The notes: generated from the sequence alone by a model not told the origin. A stretch of 64,000 nucleotides of DNA from Mesorhizobium carmichaelinearum (GCF_900199455.1 NZ_FZQR01000017.1:50247-114246), one strand, 5' to 3'. Counted from the stretch's first letter, positions 34,871 to 43,793 are shown. Numbers and translations are program-made.

Positions 34871-35400
34871 TCATAGCATCGAATTCAAATCCCAAGCCGG
34901 CAACCGCCCGCCGTCTTTCGGCGGCGGGCCTTGACGGTTAAGGGGCCCGACGGTGTGCCTCGCAGCGTCGATGTGGTCCGACGTGTAGGTATCGGCAGAG
35001 TCAGGATCAAACCCCGTCCACCCGGCCGCTTGATACTCTTTGCGGCGTGCTGGCACGTCGACCGCGTTAGCACCGCGAAGGATCGCTTCGGCCTTCAGCA
35101 CCAACTCTTTCTCCACGCGAGCCGTAACCATGGTGCCGCCGTGGCGAACCCGTTCCGCATAGACGCGAGCGTCATTTTCCGGGACGCCAGATTTCGTCAC
35201 GGCACCGACAATTCCACCAGTAGCTCCGCCAACAGCCGCGCCGGCAACGGCACCAACCGCAGTCGCCGCTAGCCAACCTGCTGCCACCACCGGACCGACG
35301 CCCGGTTGCCATCAAACCTAATCCGGTCATCAGTCCGCCGGCTCCGCCGACCACGGCACCCAGGCAATGGTCTGGTCCAACACGACCAATTTGGAACCGG
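34871..35400 (-). pseudogene. glycine-rich general-stress-type protein, frameshifted
   Basis: The N-terminal part (LGAVVGGAGGLMTGLGLMA) and the next part (GVGPVVAAGWLAATAVGAVA, then DARVYAERVRHGGTMVTARV) fit one YflT/general-stress-17M-like rhizobial protein. They lie in two frames, with bases missing near 35305 where GLMAIPGVGP is expected. The extreme N-terminus is absent. Confidence 0.6.
34906..34929. terminator. 8-bp GC hairpin
   Basis: GCCCGCCG and CGGCGGGC face each other over an 8-base loop between the PIN toxin and the minus-strand pseudogene. It probably terminates one or both. Confidence 0.5.
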
Positions 35401-35459
35401 GAACGAAAGGCCAATCAAGGAATTGTTACTGCATCGTAACGCATTAACGGGAGGCTCTC

Positions 35460-35537
35460 ATGGGACGCGGCATATTGCTCTGGTTGCTCGGCATTCCGAT
35501 TCCGATCATTATCCTTATCATGCTCTTCGCCCGATAG
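35460..35537 (+). CDS. 25-aa hydrophobic membrane peptide
   Basis: The frame MGRGILLWLLGIPIPIIILI continues to MLFAR and a stop, behind a strong GGGAGGCTC site. Very similar peptides are seen in other rhizobia upstream of membrane proteins. It ends 9 bases before the next gene and is probably co-expressed. Confidence 0.65.
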   Translation: MGRGILLWLLGIPIPIIILIMLFAR

Positions 35538-35546
35538 GAGGCTGCC

Positions 35547-36461
35547 ATGCAACCAATCCTTTCGGGGGTCGACGTTACCCCCTCGACCGAATCCTCTTCC
35601 ACCGCCGTCAGATGGGGGCCGATCATTGCTGGCGCCTCGGCGGCATGCACACTCACCTTCATTCTGATGCTGCTCGGCTCGGGCCTTGGATTGACAATGA
35701 TTTCTCCCTGGTCAGGGTCGGGTGCCTCGATCACTACATTCGCCGTTTCAACCGCCGTCTGGCTGATCGTCGTGCAGTGGCTGTCTTCAGGAGTCGGCGG
35801 CTATCTTGCGGGCCGCCTGCGTACCAAATGGGTCGGCGTTCACACCGATGAGGTCTATTTCCGCGACACAGCTCACGGCTTCCTGGCCTGGGCGTTCGCA
35901 ACGCTGCTCGTCGTCGGAGTGCTCGGCTCGACCCTGTCGGCGATCGTCGGCTCCGGCGTGCAAGCGATTTCGACCGTCGCTTCGGGCGCCGCCACGGGTG
36001 CCTCCGCGGGGGCATCGGCAAATGCCGGCGGAGCAGCCGACAACGCGACATCCTATTTCGTGGATGCGCTTTTCCGGCCGACCGCCCCAGCGAAAGTCGC
36101 CGCCGCCAATCCTCAAAGCGATGCCGCAGCAACGGCACAGGCCTCCCACATCCTGATCGCCAGCGCGGCAACCGGCGAAGTCTCGGCCGACGACAAGACC
36201 TACCTGACGCAGCTGGTGGCTGCCCGGACAGGACTGTCGGAAGCGGACGCCAAGGCGCGCGTCGATGCTATCCTTGCCAGGGTGCAGGACGCCAAGGTCA
36301 AGGCCAAGCAAGCCGCCGACACCGCCAGAAAGGCCAGCGCGACCTTCGCGCTTCTCGGTGCGCTGTCGCTGATCATCGGCGCCTTCATAGCAAGCGCCGC
36401 AGCCGCTCTCGGCGGCAGGCAGCGCGACGACGAGGAAGCTGTGTTTGTGACTAGCCGCTGA
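35547..36461 (+). CDS. conserved rhizobial membrane protein, Ala-rich
   Basis: The 304-aa protein has N-terminal helices (WGPIIAGASAACTLTFILML, TTFAVSTAVWLIVVQWLSSG), a helix LAWAFATLLVVGVLGSTLSA, a long Ala/Gly-rich soluble loop and a last helix FALLGALSLIIGAFIASAAA. An ideal TAGGAGGCTGCC site precedes the ATG. The function of the family is unknown. It follows the 25-aa peptide in one operon. Confidence 0.75.
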   Translation: MQPILSGVDVTPSTESSSTAVRWGPIIAGASAACTLTFILMLLGSGLGLTMISPWSGSGASITTFAVSTAVWLIVVQWLSSGVGGYLAGRLRTKWVGVHTDEVYFRDTAHGFLAWAFATLLVVGVLGSTLSAIVGSGVQAISTVASGAATGASAGASANAGGAADNATSYFVDALFRPTAPAKVAAANPQSDAAATAQASHILIASAATGEVSADDKTYLTQLVAARTGLSEADAKARVDAILARVQDAKVKAKQAADTARKASATFALLGALSLIIGAFIASAAAALGGRQRDDEEAVFVTSR

Positions 36462-36483
36462 AGCCATCTGGCGACACCTTGAG

Positions 36484-36506
36484 GCCCGGCGTGAAGCCGG
36501 GCTTCT
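36484..36506 (+). terminator. intrinsic terminator
   Basis: GCCCGGC and GCCGGGC around a 5-base loop, followed by TTCT, 23 bases after the membrane protein stop. Confidence 0.7.
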
Positions 36507-36649
36507 ATTGCGGTCATTCTAGCAAAAGCAAGATTGGCGTCGTACCGAAGACCGCTGCGGTCTTTTGGTACTCGGTAGCGATCTCAGGTGACCTGCACGC
36601 ATGGTCGCGGCAGACGCTAAGCCCATCGTACCGGGCCATTTTTCAGCGG

Positions 36650-36839
36650 ATCCAAGACCAAGGCTGGATGGACTGTTGGCGCCGGTGTCGAATACGCCAT
36701 CAACACCAACTGGACGATCAAATCGGAATATCTCTACACCGATCTTGGCAAATGGGACATTGTCACCGTCGGCCCTACCACCCTCACGGACAAGATCGCG
36801 TTCCACACCGTTCGCATCGGCCTGAACTACAAGTTCTAA
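36650..36839 (+). pseudogene. outer-membrane beta-barrel (Omp25/31-like) C-terminal remnant
   Basis: The frame reads TKAGWTVGAGVEYAINTNWT, IKSEYLYTDLGKWD and ends HTVRIGLNYKF, with the terminal phenylalanine of outer-membrane barrels. All upstream strands are missing. It is a clear 60-residue tail of a porin-type protein. Confidence 0.75.
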
Positions 36840-37086
36840 CTGCTGCAAATCGCCAGCTATTCAGCGCCGGCATTCTGGGGTTTTTTGTTGGTCACCTGTT
36901 CTCCTGGCTACCAATAAACCTTTCCGGGCAGCACCAACTCGAATCTCGCGATTAACATTCTTGCTGCGCTTTCGGAAAATTGCGCAAAAGTGAAAGCTCG
37001 GCGCTGAATGAAGGCCATGGCATGCCAGGCATTGCCGTGCGTCAGCCACCATGATTTGTTAGGCATTGCTTATGCGGGGGGAGCTT

Positions 37087-37292
37087 TTGGCAAATGTCAG
37101 ATACTACGTGGCGAAAGACGCGGATCGATGGAAGGTCCGGTTCGACGACAAAGACTACTCATACGAGACGCACTCTGATCTATACTGGCCGCGATCAACG
37201 CGGCGACCAGCGCGGCCTCTCTAGGACATGGAGCCGAGGTGCTGGTCCAAGGTCTTGACGGAAAATGGCGTACCGAGTGGCCCGATGGCTGA
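37087..37292 (+). pseudogene. DUF2188-like small protein, frameshifted
   Basis: From TTG 37087 behind GGGGGGAG the frame reads ANVRYYVAKDADRWKVRFDD then YSYETHSD. After one missing base the next frame gives ILAAINAATSAASLGHGAEV then GLDGKWRTEWPDG and a stop. The combined 68-aa product fits DUF2188. The bases from 37293 to 37393 are unassigned. Confidence 0.6.
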
Positions 37293-37393
37293 GGTGCAAC
37301 GCTCCAGGCAATTGAACCTACTGTATCTGCGCAGTGCTCGGTGTTAGGATGGAAGGGAGCGCTCACTGGTCGCGGCCTGCTTAGAGTCCTCTC

Positions 37394-38810
37394 TGATTGG
37401 GGTCGTTTAGGTCAAGGTACTCCTGCATTTTTTTCTGGACCGTCCCGCAGGTCGCTCGCTTCTCTTCGCGGTCGGCGCTCTGGCCGCCGCATGATGGGGT
37501 CAGGAGAGCGAGGCGTCTCAATCTGTTTCACGACCTTGCCGAGTTTTTGCCGGCAGGTTCGGGACTCTCAACGAGATCGCCTCGCCCATCGTCCCCACGG
37601 AACGATTCAGGCATCGCCCTTTCGGGTAAAGGCTTTGTTCGTGGTGCGTGTTCCTTTGATTGGCCTCGGTTCACGCCGCCAACGCGGCAGGCCGTTTTCC
37701 AAAGCGGAATTCGGTTGCCTCGGCCCACATGCGATGCAGAAGGACCGCCAGCTTGCGCGCTACCGCCACGCGGGCACGCGCCATGCCGCGGCGCCTGGCG
37801 ATGTTCAGGCCCCAGGTCCTGAGGCTGGACCATTTCTTCGAGCGCACCAGCAGCGTGTGGGCGGCCTCGTAGAGGGCGGTGCGGGCGAGTTCATCGCCGC
37901 ATCGGCTGACCCTTCCCTGGATGTCGGTCTCGCCGGACTGGTAGCGCGCCGGCGTCAGCCCCAGATGCGCCCCCACCGCCCGCGAGGAGCCGAACCGCTC
38001 AGGCCGGTCGATCGTGGCGCGGAAGGCGAGCGCGGTGATCGGCCCGACGCCCGGCGCGCTCTTCAGCCGCCGGCAGACTTCTTCATTGCGGACGATGTCG
38101 AGAACCTGCTTCGTCAGGCGGGCGAACTCTCTCAACATGACACCGAGGATTGCAAGCAGCGGCTCGACCATCGCCATCACCTCGGCGTCAGCGCCCGTCA
38201 ACTCACGCACGCGGCCGGCAAACGCGCTGCGCGACGGCAGGCCCAGCTTTACGCCGGCCTCGCGCAGGATCGCCCGCACTACGTTCTCGATCGAACGCAT
38301 CTCGTTCAGCACCGTGCGGCGGGCAACCAGCAGCGAACGCCACAGACGGCACTGCCTGCTCTTGACATGCACCTGCCGATACCAGCCAGTGCGCATGATC
38401 TGCGCCAGCGCGCGGGCGTCATTGCGGTCGGTCTTGTTGGGCATCGTCTTCATCGCTGCGTTGGCCTGCCGCGTCTCGATGCAGGTCGCCGGCAAGCCTT
38501 CGGCGTGCAGTCCATCGTGAAGCCAGGCCGTCAGCGAGCACGCTTCCAGGCCGATCCGATCAAGCGGCAAGCCGGTCCCATTCAGCGCTTCACACAACGC
38601 CTGCGGATCGCTCAACGCTCTCGCCTCCTTCACGATCCGGCCAGTCTCGTCGACAATGCAAATAGAGGTCTCTTCCAAAGACACGTCCAGTCCGGCAAAG
38701 TACTTCATGGCTGCTCCTTCCAAATGTTTGTGGCGACTCACATCGACCACGTTCTCACATTTCGACAGGAGCAGCCGCGCCATCAGCTGGCTCGGCAGAG
38801 ACCCCAATCA
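37394..38810 (-). mobile_element. IS110-family (IS1111-group) insertion sequence
   Basis: One transposase gene lies between subterminal inverted repeats TGATTGGGGTC (37394-37404) and GACCCCAATCA (38800-38810). Subterminal repeats are typical of the IS1111 group, and exact ends are a few bases outside. It has inserted at the 3' end of an IS5-type transposase remnant. Confidence 0.75.
37671..38708 (-). CDS. IS110-family (IS1111-group) transposase
   Basis: The 345-aa DEDD transposase has the N-terminal RuvC-like KYFAGLDVSLEETSICIVDE, NKTDRNDARALAQIMRTGWY, and the C-terminal transposase_20 region SAPGVGPITALAFRATID with RCGDELARTALYEAA. GGAAGGAGCAGCC places the start at 38708. It appears intact. 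Confidence 0.92.
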   Translation of the reverse strand: MKYFAGLDVSLEETSICIVDETGRIVKEARALSDPQALCEALNGTGLPLDRIGLEACSLTAWLHDGLHAEGLPATCIETRQANAAMKTMPNKTDRNDARALAQIMRTGWYRQVHVKSRQCRLWRSLLVARRTVLNEMRSIENVVRAILREAGVKLGLPSRSAFAGRVRELTGADAEVMAMVEPLLAILGVMLREFARLTKQVLDIVRNEEVCRRLKSAPGVGPITALAFRATIDRPERFGSSRAVGAHLGLTPARYQSGETDIQGRVSRCGDELARTALYEAAHTLLVRSKKWSSLRTWGLNIARRRGMARARVAVARKLAVLLHRMWAEATEFRFGKRPAALAA

Positions 38811-38815
38811 CCCCA

Positions 38816-39005
38816 TCTGTTTGAAATTCACGGATGAGCGTTTCGGCGGATGAGATGCCGCCCATTGCGACAAGGATCATGGCATGTGAGACGTCGATGC
38901 GCTGCTCGTAGTCGCGCACGAGGCGGCGCCATCGTGTCATCCAGTCGAAGGTCCGCTCGACTACCCAGCGGCGGGCAAGACTTCGAAGCCTTTCTGGTCG
39001 TCGGA
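38816..39005 (-). pseudogene. IS5-family transposase C-terminal remnant
   Basis: The frame RRWVVERTFDWMTRWRRLVR then DYEQRIDVSHAMILVAMGG is the C-terminal DDE E-region of IS5-like transposases. It is bounded by the IS1111 element on one side and by a nuclease fragment on the other. Confidence 0.75.
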
Positions 39006-39546
39006 TCGACACCGTCTTTGTCGCGGTCAAGCTTCCCGCCCCACGCGCAGTTCTCGAGATACCAGCGCGCCTCTTCGCACGAACTGATCTGCTTGCACGT
39101 TCGCCGCGGCTCGCACGAATAGCCACTTTGCGCGACCAGCTTGCGGCTGATGACGCCGAGCGGCTGGCTCGATGGCGCAGCGCCGTCGGCATGCGTTGCG
39201 CGCCACTCCCATGGCACCTGGAAGGCACCGATCCATACGTCGACCTTTGCCGCCTCTGCCTTTGCCTGCTGCGCGGCGTAGGCGCCGTGGCTGTAGCGGG
39301 GCCAATCCAGCGCCTGGCCGTGCTCAACCATCCAGGCGGCGACGCTGGCGCCATCAGCACGCCGGCAGTCGCCGACGAAGCGGTGATAGCGGTCCCAATC
39401 CACAAACGTGCAGTGGACCGGCCTCGAGGCCGCAAGAAACGTGTCGAGCGCTTCGGCCGATCGCCGGCCGCATGGGTATTCGAAGCCCTTGACGTCGTCG
39501 CAGCACTGCTTGCTCTCCGGCGCGGCTATGCCGTTGAAGTTTGCGC
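39006..39546 (-). pseudogene. thermonuclease/Excalibur-type protein, truncated at both ends
   Basis: Reading from 39543 the frame gives FNGIAAPESKQCCDDVKGFE, CGRRSAEALDTFLAASRPVH and DRYHRFVGDCRRADGASVAA, the staphylococcal-nuclease core. It then gives CEPRRTCKQISSCEEARWYL and LDRDKDGV, the Excalibur calcium-binding tail, which is cut before its final PCE-LC. The N-terminus is replaced at 39547 by a repeated segment and the C-terminus by the IS5 remnant. Confidence 0.75.
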
Positions 39547-39550
39547 CTTG

Positions 39551-39669
39551 ATGAGCAATCGCCAGATGCGCGCGGCGCGCTCGCCTCCCGCATCATCGCG
39601 AACTATATGGCCGGTATCAGGGATGAAGCCGAAGTGGTCTCGCTTTCGAAACAGCCATTAGGTCGTTAG
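39551..39669 (+). repeat. repeated 36-aa ORF segment, copy B
   Basis: It matches 32556-32666 (MSNRQMRAARS at the start, LGR-type end) but carries an 8-base insertion that shifts the frame in the middle. The junction at 39547 cuts the nuclease gene. Confidence 0.6.
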
Positions 39670-39690
39670 CCACGAGAGCCACGCTCGCGC

Positions 39691-39735
39691 CAGTATTAGC
39701 GGAACTTAATTTCCTGCCGCAAATTGCTTCATCAT
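39691..39735. repeat. repeated divergent intergenic module, partial copy 3
   Basis: TTAGCGGAACTTAAT and GCCGCAAATTGCTTCATCAT recur here as in copies 1 and 2, and the match ends at the ATG, where TGA follows. It lies directly after repeat copy B, in the same order as at 32556-33010 but with the gene between them missing. Confidence 0.65.
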
Positions 39736-39738
39736 GTG

Positions 39739-40037
39739 AAACGGTCGTGTGGCCCGACGATCTCAAGTCGCAGGAAGTGCTGGTGCGCTATGACCGGCCC
39801 TTCTGAAAATCTCAACGACCTCGAAGGCGATATCGGACTTCTGGCCATCTGTTGGAAGTCCTTTGCGAGCAAGCCAACGATCAGGAGTTCGTCCGGACGG
39901 ACGGCACGCGAATCGCCTCGGCTGACAAGCTTTGCGCGCTGGCGACGATCGCCCGCGATAGGGGAGAGCGGATGGTGGGCACCATGGCGGCTTGCCATCA
40001 GGTGGTGCTGAACGAGCGCAAGGCCGCCACTCGCTGA
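39739..40037 (+). pseudogene. gene tail and small hypothetical gene, frameshifted
   Basis: A C-terminal fragment (ETVVWPDDLKSQEVLVRYDR, PF, stop at 39806) overlaps by ATGA a second gene starting MTGPSENLNDLEGDIGLLAI. After one shifted base near 39852 that gene continues LEVLCEQANDQEFVRTDGTR to a stop at 40037. Neither is recognised. Confidence 0.4.
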
Positions 40038-40057
40038 TCCAGCAGGGAAGACTTTGG

Positions 40058-40089
40058 CCCGCTGCCTCACGGTAGCGGGCTTTTAGTTT
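40058..40089 (+). terminator. intrinsic terminator
   Basis: GCCCGCT and AGCGGGC flank a short loop and are followed by TTTTAGTTTT, after the small hypothetical gene. Confidence 0.75.
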
Positions 40090-40328
40090 TGTGCCGTAAG
40101 GACGAGCGTCTTGACGAATTTCGTTGAGCCGCCACGCTCCAGGCAATGAGCGGGTATGTTTGGCCATGTCGCCTTGGCGCACTCAATTTGCTTGACCACA
40201 GCCGCTCCGGCGGGCTGGGTCTCCTCAGAAGCGTACGACATCACGAAAACCGCTTGAGTTACCAGCGTTGCCAAGACTGCGACCTGGACCATAAGGGCTA
40301 CGAAAGCGATCTTTTCAAGCATGCGCAA
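40083..40328 (-). CDS. single-helix membrane or exported hypothetical protein
   Basis: The 81-aa product has an N-terminal helix (KIAFVALMVQVAVLATLVTQ) and a small periplasmic part with two cysteines (IECAKATWPNIPAHCLERGG). Unrecognised. Its end overlaps the plus-strand terminator. Confidence 0.5.
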   Translation of the reverse strand: MRMLEKIAFVALMVQVAVLATLVTQAVFVMSYASEETQPAGAAVVKQIECAKATWPNIPAHCLERGGSTKFVKTLVLTAQN

Positions 40329-40378
40329 TTAATGCGCAATGCCCGCGCCGGTTCCCTAATTCGATAGTGTCGCCGATC

Positions 40379-40407
40379 CGCTGCCTCACGGCGGCGGGCT
40401 TTTTCTC
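40379..40407 (+). terminator. intrinsic terminator
   Basis: CCGCTGCC and GGCGGCGG around a 4-base loop, followed by GCTTTTTCTC. It nearly repeats the hairpin at 40058. No plus-strand gene lies between them, so it may belong to a lost gene. Confidence 0.55.
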
Positions 40408-40468
40408 TGACAGGAACCTTACGCAGCCGCTAGCCGTTGAGCATTCACAATCATCACGGAGTCTGAAC

Positions 40469-40825
40469 ATGGCCGATGACCAAAATCAAGCCGCGACGCC
40501 GAGAGCGACGCAGCGCGAAGCACAGGAAGTCTTGGAGAAGCAGGTTGCCCAGTTGAAGCGGGAAATCAACAAAATCAATCGCACGCTGGCAGGGCGAGCA
40601 GAAGACGCGGTCGAGGAAGCCACAGGTTGGTATGACAGCGTCGCCGATCCGGCGGGCCGTACAACTCAGGCGCTTCGGACCGGTGCTCAATCTGTTTCTG
40701 GTGCCGTCCAAGACAATCCGGGTACGGTGTCGACCGCCTTTATTCTCGGCGTCGCATCAGGTCTGCTATTAGGCCTCTCCCTCAATGCACATGTGCGCGA
40801 CCGGGATCGCTGGTTCTACAAGTAA
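40469..40825 (+). CDS. DUF883/ElaB-YqjD-like membrane protein
   Basis: The 118-aa protein has an amphipathic helix (VLEKQVAQLKREINKINRTL), a linker, and a C-terminal hydrophobic segment (GTVSTAFILGVASGLLLGLS) before a basic tail. This is the layout of ElaB/YqjD ribosome- and membrane-associated proteins induced in stationary phase. CGGAGTC upstream supports ATG 40469. Confidence 0.75.
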   Translation: MADDQNQAATPRATQREAQEVLEKQVAQLKREINKINRTLAGRAEDAVEEATGWYDSVADPAGRTTQALRTGAQSVSGAVQDNPGTVSTAFILGVASGLLLGLSLNAHVRDRDRWFYK

Positions 40826-40889
40826 TCAATAACGCCCGGTCACGCGGCCTGTCGCAGCGAGATGGCTGCTATAGTGCCAATTCCGACAG

Positions 40890-41453
40890 GTGTACGGCGC
40901 CGAGGCATCCGTGATCCCCCATCAACCCTCACAAGACAACCACCGGGTACTGTTGACCCACGCTCACGATTTCTGGCTCGCGCGCGGGGCAGTCGTTTTA
41001 GTGATTACCCTGCAATTGTTGCTGGTCAATAATTTCTCGCTTGGCCCCCGGTGGGCGGCGCCTATGGCGGAGCTGTTGCTCCTTTTGCCGCTATCGTTTG
41101 CTACGGCCTGGGTGCACAATCAGGTCAAGAATGCCACGACCGAGATGCACTTCCAACTTGCAGGGCGCACGCGTCGCCTAATCCGCCGTGCGGCGTTGGT
41201 GCTGACCGCACTCGTTACTTTCATGAATTTCGTCGCCCTGTATTTCCTATTGCGCGCTTTGCTCGGCGGTCACGCTGGGGACGCGAGGTCGCTGTTGATC
41301 GACGCGGCGAATATCTGGTCGACCAATGTGATTGTATTCGCGCTGTGGTACTGGAGCATCGATAGGGGCGGGCCCGCATCAAGGGGACTGGTTCCCCATT
41401 CCACCGTCGATTTTCTATTTCCGACCTGTCAGGCCGGCCGTTCGCCCTTTTGA
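40890..41453 (+). CDS. integral membrane protein, probably truncated at the C-terminus
   Basis: The 187-aa product has helices FWLARGAVVLVITLQLLLVN, AELLLLLPLSFATAWVHNQV, AALVLTALVTFMNFVALYFL and NIWSTNVIVFALWYWSIDRG. Relatives continue after the DFLFP motif for about 50 more residues. Here the sequence turns random at 41430, next to the IS3 remnant, so the end is lost. Starts at GTG 40890 or GTG 40911 are both possible. Confidence 0.55.
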   Translation: MYGAEASVIPHQPSQDNHRVLLTHAHDFWLARGAVVLVITLQLLLVNNFSLGPRWAAPMAELLLLLPLSFATAWVHNQVKNATTEMHFQLAGRTRRLIRRAALVLTALVTFMNFVALYFLLRALLGGHAGDARSLLIDAANIWSTNVIVFALWYWSIDRGGPASRGLVPHSTVDFLFPTCQAGRSPF

Positions 41454-41469
41454 CCTAGCTCGCGCCGCG

Positions 41470-41793
41470 TCAGATCACTACGTCGCAATGTAGTCCGCGA
41501 CGGCGAGGCCGGGCCCGCAAACCGTTCTCCCGCATCAGACGTTCGATACGATGCAGGCCGCAGGAAAGCCCCTCGGCCAGCACGTCATGCCACACGCGAC
41601 GAGAACCATAGGTGCGGTCGCTGCTCTTGAAGCTGCGGTCGATCCTGGAAACGAGGATCTCGTCATGGCGGGAGCGGGCGCTGGGACTGCGGTTGAGCCA
41701 GGCATGGAAGCCTGAGCGGGACACGTCCAGCGCACTGCACAGCCATGCCACCGGCCAGATGTTCCGGCGCCTCGCGATGAAAGCGAACCTCAT
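41470..41793 (-). pseudogene. IS3-family transposase OrfB, N-terminal part
   Basis: The frame MRFAFIARRRNIWPVAWLCS, then SRSGFHAWLNR and DRTYGSRRVWHDVLAEGL matches the HTH_21 region of IS3-family OrfB. The DDE core is missing because the sequence ends in unrelated bases at 41500. Confidence 0.8.
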
Positions 41794-41825
41794 GTCACTT
41801 CCCTCGGGAAGTAGGCTGCGGCCTT

Positions 41826-43414
41826 CCTAAGAAACAGCAACCTCGACGTCGCAGGGAACGGCCTGCAAAACGAAGCCCAGCGATTTTGCGCGCCGCTTCA
41901 GATTGGCGAGGACACGGCTGCGATATTGTTCCTCATAGTGGTCGGCACCCGGATCCCTGTAGGTCATGCCGTGGCTGAGGGTGTTGTAGAACAGGACCGC
42001 AATTTTGCGGGCGGTCGCCGTCACGGCCTTCGCCTTGCCTGCACGAGAGGACAGCCGACGATAGAATGCTCCGAGCGCCGTATCGCTCCGCCCGATAGTC
42101 AAATAGCGCTGCTGCCCGGCTTGACGACCTCCGCGTGCGCGAAGAGAGCACCTTGCCGCCGGAGATTTTGTTGCCCGGCGCGAGACACAGCCAGGAGGTG
42201 AAGTGCTTGGCGCTCGGCCATGCCCTCAGATCCGTGCCGCACTCGCCGATAAGCTTCAACGCAAGTGACGGACCCAACCCATGGATCTCGGTCAAATCAA
42301 CGCCGAGGACGCGATATAGCGCGGCCCTAACATCGAACGACGGTGTGTTGACCTGCTTGGTCTTCACCCGCGGCCTCAACAGCTTGCCGATCGGCTTTGC
42401 CCCTTTGTCACTCAGCGCCGCTATCAAGGATTCCAGCTTCCGGTCGCAGTCGAGCATCTTGGCCTGATAGGTGTCGTAGAGCTCCAGCGACTGGGTCAGG
42501 GCGAAGACATGTTCGTCCCGGTCGTTGCCCACCAGTGCAGCGCGGATCGTCTCGATAGAGGAATGGCAGCGCACATCGCGGTAGGTTGCCAATACATCGG
42601 GATTGCGCTCGCCCGCTACAATCGCTCGGATGATCCGCATACCGGTCGCGCCGGTGATGTCGGAGACAACGTGGTGAAGTTGCAGATTCATCTCCATCAG
42701 GGCCTTCTGCATGTGCTGGATATGGGCGGCTGCGTATTCCACTAGCCGCTCCCGCTGACGCAGATAGGCGCGCAGAGTTGCGATCTCGGCATCAGGACGG
42801 AAACTCCCGCGTAACAATCCGTAGGAATGAAGCTGGCGGAGCCACGCGGCATCGCTGACATCTGTTTTGCGCCCAGGCACATTCTTGGCGTAACGCGCAT
42901 TGACCAGAATGACCTCGAACCCGTGCTGCTCAAGAATCTCATAGGCCGGGATCCAATAGACCCCGGTGGATTCCATCGCGACACTGGTCACGCCGCACGC
43001 TTTGAACCAGTCCGCCAGATCATGCAGGTCTTGCGTGAATGTGCCGAACGCTCGCACTGGCGTATCAGTGCAGCCCGGGTCGACCGCTGCCATGTGCATT
43101 TTTGATCCGATGTCGATGCCAGCGGCACCAGCATTGACCGGCTTCAATTCCGGGCGGTCACCGGTCTTCCTTTTGGGCATAGCAAATCCTCCATACGATT
43201 GTCGGCAGGAGGGTCTGGGCTATGCTAAATCTTCATCTTCCTAATCGGGATCACCGCAGGAACGGCGTCACCACTCTCAAGTTCGCATGCACCCATGGAC
43301 CACGTTTTTTAACGGGGACTGTGCCTCCAATAAGCTGACGGCCGCTACCCTCCGAGGTCCGAGAATAGCATGGGCTGTTTCTACGGCGCACAGGCGGGGC
43401 ATGGCCCGTGACAG
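41826..43414 (-). mobile_element. IS110-family insertion inside IS3 orfA
   Basis: Joining the bases outside this interval restores the IS3 orfA frame (DILK then KAAAYFPRE), which fixes the ends to within a few T residues. The element is about 1.59 kb and holds one frameshifted transposase gene. Confidence 0.75.
41827..43180 (-). pseudogene. IS110-family transposase, frameshifted near the C-terminus
   Basis: The N-terminal RuvC-like part (GAAGIDIGSKMHMAAVDPGC, AMESTGVYWIPAYEILEQHG, GRKTDVSDAAWLRQLHSYGL) and the central region are intact to KISGGKVLSSRTRRSS. A shift near 42105 moves the end (TIGRSDTALGAFYRRLSSRA, then KIAVLFYNTLSHGMTY) to another frame. Confidence 0.85.
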
Positions 43415-43671
43415 TTTTTTAGGATGTCGCGCTCCGCCTTCAGCTTCGCCACTTCCTTACGCAGCCGGTCGATCTCCTGCTGCTCCGGCTTCATCTGCCC
43501 ATGACCGGGAAACGCGTGATGCGGATCGGTCGACAGCTCGCGAACCCATTTGCGCAGCACATTCTCGTGGAGATCGAGGTCGCGGGCAGCCTGGGCCACC
43601 GCAACGCCCCGATCCTTGATCAATCTCACCGCCTCAAGCTTGAACTCGCGGCTGAACTTCCTTCTTTGCAT
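43381..43671 (-). pseudogene. IS3-family OrfA, split by IS110
   Basis: It starts MQRRKFSREFKLEAVRLIKD behind GGAGAG with the helix-turn-helix of IS3 OrfA and a leucine-zipper-like segment EIDRLRKEVAKLKAERDILK. The IS110 insertion replaces the end. The remaining KAAAYFPREVT is at 41800-41826. Confidence 0.85.
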
Positions 43672-43793
43672 TCCAACTCTCCAGTTCCGTTAAACACCTT
43701 ATCTCGGTGTCCACGAAACCGGCAGCAGGCCAATAAGGCCTTCGTGTCGGACAAGGATGGTAACTAACGCTGTTCGGTAGACCACGAGCTTAG

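Larger units (their letters stand above)
41470..43713 (-). mobile_element. IS3-family element interrupted by an IS110 element
   Basis: The orfA start and an IS end (TGTCCA at 43708-43713) lie on the right, and the end of orfA plus a truncated orfB lie on the left. Between them the IS110 element at 41826-43414 splits orfA after ERDILK. The distal part of orfB and the other IS3 end are gone. Confidence 0.8.

Noticed and set aside
37341..38837. 498-codon plus-strand open frame
   Set aside because: It is antisense to the IS1111 transposase and shows His/Arg-rich low-complexity composition typical of a shadow.
40367..40468. N-terminal extension of the DUF883-like protein
   Set aside because: It overlaps a terminator hairpin, and the ATG at 40469 has a suitable ribosome site and family-like start.
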